Assembly: GCA_020719945.1 (NCBI GenBank)
Contig: DYPL01000001.1
Location: forward strand, 3,528-67,527
Length of the DNA stretch: 64,000 nt
From: Turneriella parva
Lineage (GTDB): Bacteria; Spirochaetota; Leptospiria; Turneriellales; Turneriellaceae
Direction: 5' to 3'
Numbering within the stretch: the stretch's first letter is position 1; every line of letters begins with the position of its first letter. The notes beneath the pieces were generated by a model. It saw only the letters and a program-made list of their open reading frames with translations. It was not told the origin of the DNA and did no database searches. Shown one piece after another: positions 8,237 to 17,923 of the stretch. The translations under genes and the position numbers were made by a program.

Positions 8237-9055
8237 ATGGCAACAATTTCCATGAAGAACCTGCTCGAATCAGGCGTCCACTTCGGTCATCAGACACGTC
8301 GCTGGAATCCTAAAATGAGCAAGTTCATTTTCACAGCCCGCAACGGGATCCACATAATCAACCTCCAGAAGACCATTGTGATGGCAAAGTCCGCGTACGA
8401 AAATATGCGCGATCTTGCTTCCAAAGGCGGGAAGATTCTTTTTGTGGGAACGAAAAAGCAGGCCCAGGCAGAAATCGAAAAAGCAGCCCTTAAAAGCGGA
8501 ATGTTCTTTATAAACAACCGCTGGTTAGGCGGACTGTTGACAAACTTCAAAACAGTGAAACAATCCATTGCAAGACTTCGCAAACTGGAAGAAGCTTTCG
8601 AAACCAACACTATCAACGAACTGGCTAACACCAAGCGTGAAGTGCTTCAACTCGAAAGAGAACTTGCCCGTCTGCGTAAAGATCTCGCTGGTATTCGCGA
8701 CATGGTAGATCTTCCGGATGCTCTCTTCATTATAGACCCGGAAAGAGAAGCCATTGCCGTTCAAGAAGCGCGCAGGCTCAATATCCCTGTGTTTGCTATC
8801 GTAGACACCAATTGTGATCCAGAAGTAATTGATTTTCCGATTCCTGCCAATGATGACGCAATACGCGCAATCACTCTGTTCCTGGAAATTATGGTTAATG
8901 CCATTCTGGAAGGAAAAGAGGGCGGAGATTTTGCCCAGGTCGAAATAGATACCGATGGCGAATTCAATGACGATTCGTACCACAAGACTATCGACAAGTA
9001 CGAAGAACAGGATGAACTCGAGAAAAAGTACACAACCAAGTACGAAGACGACTAA
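8237..9055 (+). CDS. rpsB: 30S ribosomal protein S2
   Basis: Small-subunit ribosomal protein S2 of 272 aa. It opens with [20 protein letters not shown] and carries [21 protein letters not shown] and the late [18 protein letters not shown] block. The ATG at 8237 follows AACAGGAG; the in-frame ATG at 8207 lies inside the leader hairpin and is rejected. The C-terminus has an acidic, lysine-rich tail of about 35 residues beyond the conserved core. tsf follows, but a terminator at 9063 separates them. Confidence 0.97.
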   Translation: MATISMKNLLESGVHFGHQTRRWNPKMSKFIFTARNGIHIINLQKTIVMAKSAYENMRDLASKGGKILFVGTKKQAQAEIEKAALKSGMFFINNRWLGGLLTNFKTVKQSIARLRKLEEAFETNTINELANTKREVLQLERELARLRKDLAGIRDMVDLPDALFIIDPEREAIAVQEARRLNIPVFAIVDTNCDPEVIDFPIPANDDAIRAITLFLEIMVNAILEGKEGGDFAQVEIDTDGEFNDDSYHKTIDKYEEQDELEKKYTTKYEDD

Positions 9056-9062
9056 ATCCAGA

Positions 9063-9088
9063 CTCCGGCAGATGCCGGAGTTTTTTTT
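9063..9088 (+). terminator. rho-independent terminator after rpsB
   Basis: CTCCGGCAGATGCCGGAG forms a 7-bp stem with a 4-nt loop, followed by eight T residues. It can reduce read-through from rpsB into tsf, so tsf may be expressed by attenuation or from its own promoter. Confidence 0.85.
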
Positions 9089-9162
9089 GCATCCCGATTA
9101 TGTCGAGTCGCGGGATGCTATTCTCATAATTAAATGAGGCTTTCTAAAAAAAGGAGAATACC

Positions 9163-9753
9163 ATGGCTGTAGATTCAGAAAAAATTAAACAACTCAGAGC
9201 GATGACATCCGCTGGAATGATGGATGTAAAAAAGGCGCTCGAAGAAACAGACGGAGACATTGACAAGGCTGTTCAGCTCCTCCGCGAAAGGGGCATTATT
9301 AAAGCTGCCAAAAAAATGGACCGCCAGGCAAGCGAAGGTGCTGTATTTTCTTACATCCACCACAACGGTAAGCTCGGCGTATTGCTTGAACTCAACTGTG
9401 AAACAGACTTTGTCGCCATGAACGAAAAATTCGCAGAGATCGGCAAGAACATTGCCATGCACATTGCTGCATCGGCTCCTCAATATGTTCGCGCAGAAGA
9501 AGTGCCAGAAGAAGCAATCGCTGCAGAACGCGAAATCCAGAAGCAGACTCTTATTGAAGAAGGCAAACCGGAAAACGCTATTGAAAAAATCCTCGAAGGA
9601 AAAATCAAAAAGTTTCTTTCTGAAATCTCTCTTCTCGACCAACCATTCGTGAAAGACCCAAAAACAACAATCGGGGATCTCATTAAGGAAGGCGTAACAG
9701 CTCTTGGCGAAAACATTTCTGTAGCTCGCTTTACAAGATATTCCATTAAATAA
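9163..9753 (+). CDS. tsf: translation elongation factor Ts
   Basis: Guanine-nucleotide exchange factor for EF-Tu. The 196 aa match the short form of EF-Ts: an N-terminal UBA-like helix bundle ([21 protein letters not shown]) and the nucleotide-exchange motif [13 protein letters not shown] around residue 80. The second half of the dimerisation domain is reduced compared with E. coli EF-Ts (283 aa). Strong Shine-Dalgarno (AAAAAGGAG) before the ATG. First gene of the run tsf-pyrH-frr-uppS. Confidence 0.96.
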   Translation: MAVDSEKIKQLRAMTSAGMMDVKKALEETDGDIDKAVQLLRERGIIKAAKKMDRQASEGAVFSYIHHNGKLGVLLELNCETDFVAMNEKFAEIGKNIAMHIAASAPQYVRAEEVPEEAIAAEREIQKQTLIEEGKPENAIEKILEGKIKKFLSEISLLDQPFVKDPKTTIGDLIKEGVTALGENISVARFTRYSIK

Positions 9754-9763
9754 GAGTAATCCT

Positions 9764-10525
9764 ATGCCCGCCGAAAACCAAAAATATCCAGGAAAACATT
9801 ACAGGCGGGTTCTCCTGAAGCTTTCGGGGGAAGTACTCGCCGGGCAGGATAAAACCGGAATAGACGTTGCGGTTGTCCAATCCCTTGCTCGGCAAATTCT
9901 CGAAATTCACAAACTCGGCGTTGAGCTCGCCATTGTAATCGGCGGTGGCAATATTTTTCGCGGCATGCAGGCAGCCAGCAAAGGCATGGACCGCGTTACC
10001 GCAGACTACATGGGAATGATGGCTACCATCATTAACGGGCTTGCTCTCCAGGATTTTCTCGAAAAAGAAGGACTCGTAACGAGAGTGCAAACTGCCATTG
10101 AAGTAAAATCTGTGGCCGAACCTTTTATTCGCAGAAAAACCATGCGCCATCTTGAAAAACAGAGAGTGGTAATTCTTTCCGGGGGAACAGGAAACCCCTA
10201 TTTCACGACAGATACAACGGCAGCACTTAGAGCCATAGAAATCAGTGCCGATGTAATTTTTAAAGCAACAAAAGTGGATGGAGTTTACGATAAGGACCCC
10301 AAACAGTTTCCTGATGCAAAGCGATTCCGGTATCTGAGCTTTATGGATGCCCTCCAAAAGCAACTGAAGATAATGGACACTACTGCATTCACACTCTGCA
10401 TGGACAATCAAATGCCAATCCAGGTATTTGATGTAACCGAACCAGGCAATCTGCTCAAGGCAGTGCAGGGGGAACAAATCGGAACTCTCATTACTTCTAA
10501 TGAAGGAGCAGAATATTATGAGTAA
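9764..10525 (+). CDS. pyrH: uridylate kinase
   Basis: UMP kinase (UMP + ATP to UDP + ADP) of the amino-acid-kinase fold, 253 aa. Recognised by [25 protein letters not shown], the [18 protein letters not shown] helix and the [12 protein letters not shown] and [11 protein letters not shown] segments. It begins 10 nt after tsf and overlaps the start of frr by 8 nt, which implies translational coupling. Confidence 0.96.
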   Translation: MPAENQKYPGKHYRRVLLKLSGEVLAGQDKTGIDVAVVQSLARQILEIHKLGVELAIVIGGGNIFRGMQAASKGMDRVTADYMGMMATIINGLALQDFLEKEGLVTRVQTAIEVKSVAEPFIRRKTMRHLEKQRVVILSGGTGNPYFTTDTTAALRAIEISADVIFKATKVDGVYDKDPKQFPDAKRFRYLSFMDALQKQLKIMDTTAFTLCMDNQMPIQVFDVTEPGNLLKAVQGEQIGTLITSNEGAEYYE

Positions 10526-11084
10526 CCCAGCCGTTCAGGAAATTATTAACTCCACGCAGGGAAAAATGAAAAAATCCCTGGAGGATCTTCATCATTCCCT
10601 TTCGCAGGTGCGCAGTGGACGGGCCAATACTGCTATTGTCGATGATATTCGCGTAGAAGTGTATGGCCAGATGATGCCCTTAAACCAGGTTGCCGGAATT
10701 TCCATTCCAGAGGCAAGATCCATCTTGGTCGATGTATGGGACAAAAGTAATCTGAGCGCTGTAGAAAAAGCTATTCTTAAATCCGGGAGAAACCTGAACC
10801 CGCAGAACGATGGTATTTCTATTCGCATAAACCTTCCCGAGATGAACATGGAAACGAGAAAAGAACTCGTCAAAGTGGTTAAAGCAAAAGTGGAAGATCA
10901 TAAAATTGCCGTTCGCAATGTACGCCGCGATGCTAACGACAAAATAAAAAAATTGAAGGGAGACGGCCTTTCTGAAGACGATATCAAGGCACACCAGGAC
11001 GAAATCCAGAAGCTGACAGATAAATTCATTGCCGAAATAGATAAATCTGGTGAAAGCAAAGAAAAAGATATTATGACGGTGTGA
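10518..11084 (+). CDS. frr: ribosome recycling factor
   Basis: Splits post-termination ribosomes together with EF-G. The 188-aa sequence is typical, with [21 protein letters not shown], a [15 protein letters not shown] helix near residues 130-145 and a basic C-terminal helix. The ATG at 10518 is chosen because GAAGGAG precedes it at the right distance; the in-frame ATG at 10500 has no such site. Confidence 0.96.
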   Translation: MSNPAVQEIINSTQGKMKKSLEDLHHSLSQVRSGRANTAIVDDIRVEVYGQMMPLNQVAGISIPEARSILVDVWDKSNLSAVEKAILKSGRNLNPQNDGISIRINLPEMNMETRKELVKVVKAKVEDHKIAVRNVRRDANDKIKKLKGDGLSEDDIKAHQDEIQKLTDKFIAEIDKSGESKEKDIMTV

Positions 11085-11091
11085 GGAATCA

Positions 11092-11847
11092 GTGCCAGAA
11101 CATTCCTTACCAATTCAGTCTCTCGATCCAGAAAAGCTCCCTCGCCATGTTGCCATTATTCTCGATGGCAACGGGCGATGGGCCACTTCCCGGGGACTTC
11201 CCCGCATAGAAGGCCACCGCAAAGGCGCAGAACAACTCCACGATTTGTTTGACGTTTTTCTTGCTCTCAATATTCCCTTTCTATCCCTGTATATTTTTTC
11301 AACGGAGAACTGGAAACGCCCCCGCCAGGAAATCGATGCCCTTTTTCAGTTGCTCTCTTTCTTTATAGACGAAAACCTAAAAATATTTAAAAAGAATAAA
11401 ATCCGGATGATTGTCTCTGGAGACATATCGCCACTGTCCAATGCAATCCAGAATAAACTCAACAGTGCCATAGCAGAAACCGCAAAAAATTATCTTCTCA
11501 CGGTCAATTTCTGCCTGAACTATGGCAGTCGTGCAGAAATTTTGCGGGCAGCCAAAGACGCCATTCTTTCCATCCATAAAAACCAAACCGCGCAGGATCT
11601 AACAGAGCGCATAGAATCAATCTCTGAGTCTGAGTTTGAGCAGTATCTGTATACGAAAGATCTTCCTGATGTTGATTTATTGATTCGTACCGCCGGAGAG
11701 CAACGTCTGTCTAATTATTTGTTATGGCAAAGTGCTTACGCTGAACTTTTTTTTACCCCCGTATTTTGGCCGGATTTTTCTAAAGACGATATTTTCCAGG
11801 CATTACTGGACTATCAAAAACGTATTCGGAAATTTGGGTCAATCTAA
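11092..11847 (+). CDS. uppS: isoprenyl (undecaprenyl) diphosphate synthase
   Basis: Cis-prenyltransferase that makes the C55 carrier lipid for cell-wall synthesis, 251 aa. The substrate-binding loop HVAIILDGNGRWATSRG contains the catalytic Asp. GHRKGAE, the SLYIFSTENWKRP segment and the C-terminal DLLIRTAGEQRLSNYLLWQSAYAE block are all present. The start is GTG at 11092, seven nt after the frr stop. Confidence 0.95.
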   Translation: MPEHSLPIQSLDPEKLPRHVAIILDGNGRWATSRGLPRIEGHRKGAEQLHDLFDVFLALNIPFLSLYIFSTENWKRPRQEIDALFQLLSFFIDENLKIFKKNKIRMIVSGDISPLSNAIQNKLNSAIAETAKNYLLTVNFCLNYGSRAEILRAAKDAILSIHKNQTAQDLTERIESISESEFEQYLYTKDLPDVDLLIRTAGEQRLSNYLLWQSAYAELFFTPVFWPDFSKDDIFQALLDYQKRIRKFGSI

Positions 11848-11887
11848 GCTTGACACTCTGTTTCTTTTTTTTGCGTAATCTGAATCC

Positions 11888-12802
11888 ATGTCCGAAACCC
11901 TTCAGAGAATCATTAGCGGATTCTCTCTTGTTATTATTTTTGTATTTGCATTCACGTATGAAGGCCTTCAAAAAATTCCGTTTTACCTCCTTGTATCTGG
12001 AATGGCTCTGCTTGGACAACTCGAGTTTTACAAAATGGTTAAAAAAAATGCCGATGAAAAAGCATTCCCTGTCTCTGGAATCATCCTCGGCCAGACTCTT
12101 TTACTAATTGTATTTTTGTATTCACTAAAAACTCAATATCTTCCCGGATTCCTTCATTACAATGCTGCCATTCGTTCGGTTCTCGATTCTCTTTCTATAG
12201 GATTCCCATTTATTTTCTTTCTATTCTTTTTGAGCATTGTGTATCTGCTTGTTCGAGAGTTGACGCGCAGGCATCTGCAGGGAAGTTTCTATTCAATTTC
12301 TGTAACGCTTGCTGGAATAATTTATGTACCATTAACCTTTTCCCACATGTTTCTTCTTGAATCTCTTCCCCATGGTACGTTTTATATCTGGCTTGTTTCC
12401 TGGGCAACGTTTATGACGGACACATTCGCGTATTTTGCGGGAAAATTTTTAGGAAAGCATAAGGTAGGGTTTGGAATTTCTCCCAACAAGACATGGGAAG
12501 GGTATCTGGGTGGACTGATCGGTTCGGCAGGAACGCTGCCCATTTATTATTATTTTGCTGATAAGTCGTTTACTGTTCCGGATATCCATATGGCAACAAT
12601 CATTCTCATTGGAGTAATTCTGTTTGCCATGGCAACATTGGGCGACCTCTCTGAATCTCTGCTTAAGCGAAATGCCGGTGTAAAAGACTCGGGGAAAATA
12701 ATTCCAGGACATGGCGGAATTCTCGATCTTCTCGACGCTCTCATGTTCACCATACCTGCCGGTTATTATGTTATTTTGTTTATTCAATATATATCCCAAT
12801 AA
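11888..12802 (+). CDS. cdsA: phosphatidate cytidylyltransferase
   Basis: Integral membrane enzyme making CDP-diacylglycerol, the precursor of bacterial phospholipids. The 304 aa contain several hydrophobic segments and the C-terminal signature SLLKRNAGVKDSGKIIPGHGG. At the end of the signature the usual D-R-x-D is D-L-L-D here, so the arginine is missing. No Shine-Dalgarno precedes the ATG. A TTGACA (11850-11855) and TAATCT (11876-11881) lie upstream, but with a 20-nt spacer. Order uppS-cdsA-dxr is the conserved bacterial arrangement. Confidence 0.93.
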   Translation: MSETLQRIISGFSLVIIFVFAFTYEGLQKIPFYLLVSGMALLGQLEFYKMVKKNADEKAFPVSGIILGQTLLLIVFLYSLKTQYLPGFLHYNAAIRSVLDSLSIGFPFIFFLFFLSIVYLLVRELTRRHLQGSFYSISVTLAGIIYVPLTFSHMFLLESLPHGTFYIWLVSWATFMTDTFAYFAGKFLGKHKVGFGISPNKTWEGYLGGLIGSAGTLPIYYYFADKSFTVPDIHMATIILIGVILFAMATLGDLSESLLKRNAGVKDSGKIIPGHGGILDLLDALMFTIPAGYYVILFIQYISQ

Positions 12803-12811
12803 AGGTAACAC

Positions 12812-13969
12812 ATGCAAAAAGTAATCATTCTTGGAATAACCGGATCCGTAGGCGCTACGGCCCTGCGTATTTTAAACAACGATCCAGAAAAATTTTATCT
12901 CACTGGATTTTCGTATCATTCTAACTTCAAACAGGCCCAGGATATCGCCAGGATCTGGAAGCCTTTAGCTGTTTCCTGCACCAATCCACACATACAGGCA
13001 GAAGAAATTGAATACTGGAAAAAAGAAGGAATCCTGTTTTTTGAAAGAATGGAAGAACTGCTGTCCATAGAATACGATGCTGTTCTGGTTGCAGTAGTTG
13101 GTTCAATTGGTGCCCTAGCCACAAAAACAGCAGCTGACCAGGGCAAAAGAATATTGCTGGCAAACAAAGAAAGCCTTGTTATGGCAGGGTCTATTATCAT
13201 GGAAAGCGTTGCAAAAAACAGCGCTACTCTGGTGCCCGTGGATTCTGAGCACAGCAGTCTGTTTCGATTGCTCCACAATAGCAGAGCCATTGATTCTCGT
13301 TCCATTAAAAAATTAATTCTAACGGCATCCGGAGGACCCTTTCGGACTCATACTCCAGAAGAAATAATGCAGACCCGAAAAGAAGATGTACTGAAACATC
13401 CCACCTGGAATATGGGCCAAAAAATCACCGTAGACTCAGCATCCATGGTTAATAAAGCACTGGAGCTTATGGAAGCCAGCCATTTGTTTGGCATGGATTA
13501 CAACCATCTCGATGCAGTGATTCATTCCAAAAGTCTTGTGCATGCCATCTTGCAGTATAACGACGGAAGCCACTCCTTTCACGTCAGCCATCCCGATATG
13601 GTTTATCCCGTTGCACATGCATTATATTATCCCCATGCGGCGCCCGAGATCTTGCCATCGGTTGCTTTGGGGGATTATGAACAAATCTCTTTTGAAAGAA
13701 TTGATCCTAAAAAATATCCCGCTTTTTTTATCGGAAAAGAGGCTGGCGCGCGGGGCGGAATTTTTCCATCTATATTCAATGCTGCTAACGAAAAAGCTGT
13801 ATCCCTATTTTTAGAAGACAAAATACGTTTTCAGCAAATCCCGGCAGCAATAGAACATGCCTTAAATAAAATTCCCGATCAGCCCGCATCTTCTTTAGAA
13901 GATTTTATGGAAATTGATCAGATGGCAAGAGATATAGTCTCAGAATATTTCAAAGGTAAATATGCTTAA
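12812..13969 (+). CDS. dxr: 1-deoxy-D-xylulose 5-phosphate reductoisomerase
   Basis: Second step of the MEP isoprenoid pathway, NADPH-dependent, 385 aa. Visible motifs are the Rossmann loop GITGSVGATALRIL, LLANKESLVMAG, the metal-site PVDSEHSSLFRLL, TASGGPFR and HPTWNMGQKITVDSASMVNKALE. It overlaps proB by 8 nt. In many bacteria rseP follows dxr; here proB does. ispE, a later step of the same pathway, is at 49.6 kb. Confidence 0.96.
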   Translation: MQKVIILGITGSVGATALRILNNDPEKFYLTGFSYHSNFKQAQDIARIWKPLAVSCTNPHIQAEEIEYWKKEGILFFERMEELLSIEYDAVLVAVVGSIGALATKTAADQGKRILLANKESLVMAGSIIMESVAKNSATLVPVDSEHSSLFRLLHNSRAIDSRSIKKLILTASGGPFRTHTPEEIMQTRKEDVLKHPTWNMGQKITVDSASMVNKALELMEASHLFGMDYNHLDAVIHSKSLVHAILQYNDGSHSFHVSHPDMVYPVAHALYYPHAAPEILPSVALGDYEQISFERIDPKKYPAFFIGKEAGARGGIFPSIFNAANEKAVSLFLEDKIRFQQIPAAIEHALNKIPDQPASSLEDFMEIDQMARDIVSEYFKGKYA

Positions 13970-15047
13970 TAATGAAAAGTTTAATACTATATTGCAATCA
14001 ACGCAAATCGTTGTAGTAAAAATTGGGACAGCTACGCTAACACCGCATATTGCAGACCCTGAATCGAGCTATTTCACGGAGCTCGGAAAAATAATACGTG
14101 ATCTCATGGATCAAAAAAAGAAAGTAATTATTGTTAGTTCGGGTGCCGTGGGTTATGGTAAACGAATCCTGAATCGGAGTTTTTCCAGGACCGTATCCCT
14201 TACAGAGAAACAGGCACTCGCGTCGATTGGTCAAACAGTCCTTGTCAATAAATACAGGGAAGCATTTCGCAAATCAGATTTAATTGTTTCGCAAATATTA
14301 CTTTCCGCATCCGATTTTATGAACCGTTCCCATTACAATAATCTACGCAGTACCCTTAACCAGCTGCTCGACTGGAATATTGTACCCATAATCAATGAAA
14401 ATGATGTTGTTGCAACGCGTGAATTAAGGATGGGGGATAATGATACTCTATCGGCTTCTATAGCAGGTTTGTATCCTTCTGCTGTTTTGATTTTACTGAC
14501 TACCGTAGATGGATTCTATGCCAACGGCGAAAGAGTATCTACAATTACGTCCATTGATGATGAAGTGTTATCGCATGCTGGCAACGCCGGCACGGACGGA
14601 AGCGGTGGCATGGTTACGAAACTTCTTGCCGGAAAAAAAATTCTGCAGTCTGGACAGGTTATGGCTATTGCTTCCGGACAATCTCCGGACATTTTAACAA
14701 AACTGTTGCAGGGAAGTTCAGATGCGACTTGGTTTTATCCGGAAATTGCAGAAAATCTGAATTCAACAAAACGGTGGCTTTTGCACAATTATTATTATAA
14801 AGCCAAATTAATGATAGATGAAGGCGCAGAAAAGGCATTGCGCTTTTCGTCCGCCTCTCTACTTGCTGTTGGCATCACTAATATTTCAGAATCGTTCAAG
14901 AAAGGAGATATCGTCCTTGTAGAATCGAGTGGAGAGAAAATACTTGCTCGCGGAATTGCCAGCATAGATAGTACATCCATACCAGCATCCCGGGAGGAAA
15001 AGCATGGCATTCAGATTATTCACAGGGATTCCATGGTTCTTCTCTAA
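13962..15047 (+). CDS. proB: glutamate 5-kinase with PUA domain
   Basis: First step of proline synthesis, phosphorylating glutamate. The 361 aa contain an amino-acid-kinase domain (VVVKIGTATLT, VIIVSSGAVGYGKRIL, NENDVVATRELRMGDNDTLSASIAGL, GTDGSGGMVTKLLAGK) and a C-terminal PUA domain from about residue 275 (ADEGAEKALRFSSASLLAVGI..F.KGDIV). It overlaps dxr by 8 nt. Its last 44 nt are also the start of the lipoprotein gene. Confidence 0.94.
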   Translation: MLNNEKFNTILQSTQIVVVKIGTATLTPHIADPESSYFTELGKIIRDLMDQKKKVIIVSSGAVGYGKRILNRSFSRTVSLTEKQALASIGQTVLVNKYREAFRKSDLIVSQILLSASDFMNRSHYNNLRSTLNQLLDWNIVPIINENDVVATRELRMGDNDTLSASIAGLYPSAVLILLTTVDGFYANGERVSTITSIDDEVLSHAGNAGTDGSGGMVTKLLAGKKILQSGQVMAIASGQSPDILTKLLQGSSDATWFYPEIAENLNSTKRWLLHNYYYKAKLMIDEGAEKALRFSSASLLAVGITNISESFKKGDIVLVESSGEKILARGIASIDSTSIPASREEKHGIQIIHRDSMVLL

Positions 15048-15432
15048 ATCAACCATATTTCTTTACGCCTCTATTGCTCTTTTTACAGGATGCGTTTCAC
15101 CGACAAACAAGCCGTCTGCTTATGGCTCCATTCATATGAAAAATGTACAATGTGCATCCATTCCCCTAAAATCAATTTCCGTTTTAGAGACTAACAGCAG
15201 ACTCCTTTTTCTAAGCAGACAATGTTCAGCTCTATTAATATATTCAGAAAACAAGGCATCGAAAATCTATTACGAAGATTCCATACAACAAAAGTCTGAA
15301 ATATGCACCTTAAAAGGCACCCAAAATAATTCATTTGGCATCATTGCAGATTTCGATTGTAAAACATTGAATTTTCGCGTGCTTATCAACAGACAATTGA
15401 AAGTGAAACTGTCTGAAAAAGTTTTCCACTAA
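15004..15432 (+). CDS. putative small lipoprotein
   Basis: A 142-aa protein with an N-terminal hydrophobic segment ending in ALFTGC, compatible with the relaxed spirochaetal lipobox (Cys30). The mature part has six further cysteines and no recognised domain. GGGAGGAAAAGC directly before the ATG strongly supports the start, although it lies 44 nt inside proB. The stop overlaps the first DnaA-like box. Function unknown. Confidence 0.6.
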   Translation: MAFRLFTGIPWFFSKSTIFLYASIALFTGCVSPTNKPSAYGSIHMKNVQCASIPLKSISVLETNSRLLFLSRQCSALLIYSENKASKIYYEDSIQQKSEICTLKGTQNNSFGIIADFDCKTLNFRVLINRQLKVKLSEKVFH

Positions 15433-15660
15433 ATTTAGAAATTGTGGAAAAAGAACGAATACAGTGGGGATAGATGTGAAAACCAGTGGATATTGACGGT
15501 GATCTATGTCAAATGAATCTCCTCACTTTTTGCATGTGGATTTCTGTGAATAAAAATATCTCCCATTTCGTTAGAATAACTCATTCTCTTCTTTAAGTAA
15601 TATTATTTATCAGAATCTGATACAGTTATCCACTTATCCACAGGTTATAGTAGTATTTAT
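15422..15660. other. oriC: candidate replication origin (DnaA-box cluster)
   Basis: Eight DnaA-like 9-mers lie in 221 bp: TTTTCCACT 15422, TGTGGAAAA 15443, TGTGAAAAC 15475, AGTGGATAT 15485, TGTGGATTT 15535, TGTGAATAA 15545, TTATCCACT 15626 and TTATCCACA 15634. Three match the consensus TTWTNCACA exactly on one strand or the other. An AT-rich stretch (15555-15625) could be the unwinding element. parS sites and parAB are within 6.5 kb. Against it: dnaA is not adjacent, and rpsB-dxr point towards the site. Confidence 0.7.
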
Positions 15661-15674
15661 AAATAATAAGCTAT

Positions 15675-16400
15675 CTATAAATGAATATGAATACGTGTAC
15701 GGTTCAGTTTCTCTGTGAAGCCTGATTCTGATTTTATATCTCTACTTTTTTTAAGAGCCGATATTAAATCGCCACTTTGCTCTAAAACATTCAAGGCAAT
15801 GGAATCAGCTTCTATTTCAAATAAAGCCCACAATCTATAATACAAAAAGTTTACGGATAAAAATATAACAAACAAAACAAATGGGATCCAGGGAGTCAAA
15901 CCGTCTAACGCCCTTATCGTAATCATCCTCGATTGAAACATAAACGTTAATAGAACGAAGACCAATAAACTCTGGCGAATAATGCGCACGAACGATATAA
16001 TAAGAAAATGCTTTCTCTGTATGTGAGCGGCTTCATGAAAAGTGACAGCTTTCAATTCCTCTTTTGTAAGCGCTTTAGTACTTTCGGAGGACAGCATGAT
16101 TCGTGGTACAGCGAATGATACAGCGACTGCGTTTATTTCACTGGATTCATATTCGTAAATATCCGGTTTGAATAAAAAATGAGATGTAATGTTTTCTAAA
16201 AGATAATTATAGAGCTCCGGATGGTTTTCGGAAAGCGGTCTTGCGGTGGTCTGGTTTATGAATGCTTTTCTTTTATGAATAAATTGATAATACATTGCTG
16301 TCGCAAGAATGGCATAAACGATCAAACCCCAGTGCGCAAACAGTAGAAGAGGAATGATACCAGTAATAGCAGTAAATATCAGAATTAAGTTTCTGGCCAT
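15675..16400 (-). CDS. M48-family membrane zinc metalloprotease
   Basis: A 241-aa membrane peptidase related to HtpX and Ste24. Two N-terminal and two central hydrophobic segments flank the zinc motif FHEAAHIQRKH (HExxH). The third ligand is in LFEIEADSIAL. It lies downstream of flgE on the same strand but 128 nt away, and may be independent. Role in membrane protein quality control is a family-level inference. Confidence 0.8.
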   Translation of the reverse strand: MARNLILIFTAITGIIPLLLFAHWGLIVYAILATAMYYQFIHKRKAFINQTTARPLSENHPELYNYLLENITSHFLFKPDIYEYESSEINAVAVSFAVPRIMLSSESTKALTKEELKAVTFHEAAHIQRKHFLIISFVRIIRQSLLVFVLLTFMFQSRMITIRALDGLTPWIPFVLFVIFLSVNFLYYRLWALFEIEADSIALNVLEQSGDLISALKKSRDIKSESGFTEKLNRTRIHIHL

Positions 16401-16463
16401 TTGGTCCGATGGTTCTGACTTATCAGGCTGAAAAGAATTTATGGTAAAACAGAAAGGAAGAAT

Positions 16464-16498
16464 CCCGTTCCTCTGGAATGGACGCCGGAGTGAACGGG
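16464..16498 (-). terminator. hairpin downstream of flgE, possible terminator
   Basis: CCCGTTC and GAACGGG arms enclose a second CTCTGG/CCGGAG stem. On the minus strand the hairpin is followed by a T-rich but interrupted tract (GATTCTTCCTTTCTGTTTT). It could end the fliK-flgD-flgE transcript. Confidence 0.45.
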
Positions 16499-16528
16499 AA
16501 ATACTATTAAGCGCGAAATCAGTTATTC

Positions 16529-17923
16529 TTAACGCTTGAGTCCAAGAAGTTCCTGCAACAATTGATCCGATGTCGTTATACTTTTAGAATTAGCTTGAAA
16601 ACCCCGCTGTGTTACAATCATATCGGTAAACTGGTCGGCAAGATCAACGTTACTCATTTCGAGATAACCAGCGTTTATCTTTCCAAGACCCTGTACACCG
16701 GCTTCTGCAATAATAGGATTACCGGAGTTATTCGATACTATGTAATTTGTATCGCCCGCTTTTGTTAAGCCTTCTGGGTTCGTAAAGTTTGCCATAGCTA
16801 TCATTCCCAATGGTTGCTGTACACCATTAGAAAAAATTCCCGTAATCGTTCCAGATGGGTCAATCGAAAAACTTTCCATATATCCCATTGTATATCCATC
16901 CTGCTCCACCGCCTTTGTAGTAAAGGTAGAAGAAAATTGCGTGATTCCGTCGACTGTACCGGCCTCGCCAAGTCGGAGTTCAATGGTTTTTGGCTCAGGA
17001 TTCCCAGGAATGCGGAACGAGACACTTGCGGTTAGTAGATCCTGAGAAGCCGTATCTACTCCATCGCTTACAGAAGTAAGTTTGCCGTCCGGAGAAAATC
17101 CAAGATTAATCCGTTTATTGCCAGGAACGGAAGTATTCTGACCTTGGGGTCCTGTAACATCTAGAGACAACTGGTCTGATCCGGATACGTCGATAGAAGC
17201 AGTCCACATATTTTCATCTGTTTTCCAGAGGAAGACTTTCAATGATCTTTCTGCGCCCAGATCATCATATACTTTAATATTGGTCATGTGACCGCGGCGG
17301 TTGTTTGGATTTGGATCAGTAATCATCCTGTATCTGGTAGCGTCGTCCGCATCTGCCGGTACTGACGCAACAGCAGAATTCAAGTTACTCTGAAAACGAA
17401 CGAACGAAGTTTCTTTGGCCGGCTCTTTTACGTAAAGAGGAATAATGATATCATCTATATCACCGGCAGAATTTACAGATCGATTTCCATTTGCGTTTAT
17501 CTGTGCATTCCAGCCCTGCACCTTCATACCATTTGCGGGATTAACAAGCAGACCATTCTGGTCTACATCAAAATTTCCGGCGCGCGTATAGAAGTCTTTA
17601 TCGCCATCTGCAAGAACAAAGAATCCTTCGCCCGTTATGGCAAGGTCAGTATTTTTTCCCGTGGTTTGCAATGCACCCTGCTGCATCATCTTATCGATAG
17701 AAGCAGTCATGGAGCCAAGACCAATCTGCTTGGGGTTTACACCACCTACATTGTCCTTAGGTTCAGCTGCACCAGACATAAGCTGGGAGATCATATCCTG
17801 AAAATTTACACGTTCAGATTTAAAACCCGTAGTATTTACATTGGAAATATTGTTACTCACAACATCCATGCGGATTTGGTGATTTTTTAATCCGGATACT
17901 CCGGAATAGAGTGAGCGCATCAT
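16529..17923 (-). CDS. flgE: flagellar hook protein FlgE
   Basis: Structural subunit of the flagellar hook, which in spirochaetes sits in the periplasm. The 464 aa open with [19 protein letters not shown] and the [16 protein letters not shown] rod/hook motif. The chain ends in the conserved coiled-coil stretch [23 protein letters not shown]. The protein has no cysteine at all, although spirochaetal hooks are described as cross-linked through a conserved Cys and Lys (lysinoalanine). Last gene of fliK-flgD-flgE; the ATG overlaps the flgD stop. Confidence 0.95.
   Translation of the reverse strand: MMRSLYSGVSGLKNHQIRMDVVSNNISNVNTTGFKSERVNFQDMISQLMSGAAEPKDNVGGVNPKQIGLGSMTASIDKMMQQGALQTTGKNTDLAITGEGFFVLADGDKDFYTRAGNFDVDQNGLLVNPANGMKVQGWNAQINANGNRSVNSAGDIDDIIIPLYVKEPAKETSFVRFQSNLNSAVASVPADADDATRYRMITDPNPNNRRGHMTNIKVYDDLGAERSLKVFLWKTDENMWTASIDVSGSDQLSLDVTGPQGQNTSVPGNKRINLGFSPDGKLTSVSDGVDTASQDLLTASVSFRIPGNPEPKTIELRLGEAGTVDGITQFSSTFTTKAVEQDGYTMGYMESFSIDPSGTITGIFSNGVQQPLGMIAMANFTNPEGLTKAGDTNYIVSNNSGNPIIAEAGVQGLGKINAGYLEMSNVDLADQFTDMIVTQRGFQANSKSITTSDQLLQELLGLKR

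Noticed and set aside
9746-10477. Minus-strand frame of 243 codons
   Set aside because: Shadow of pyrH, which has full family motifs. No ribosome site, and an improbable His/Cys-rich product.
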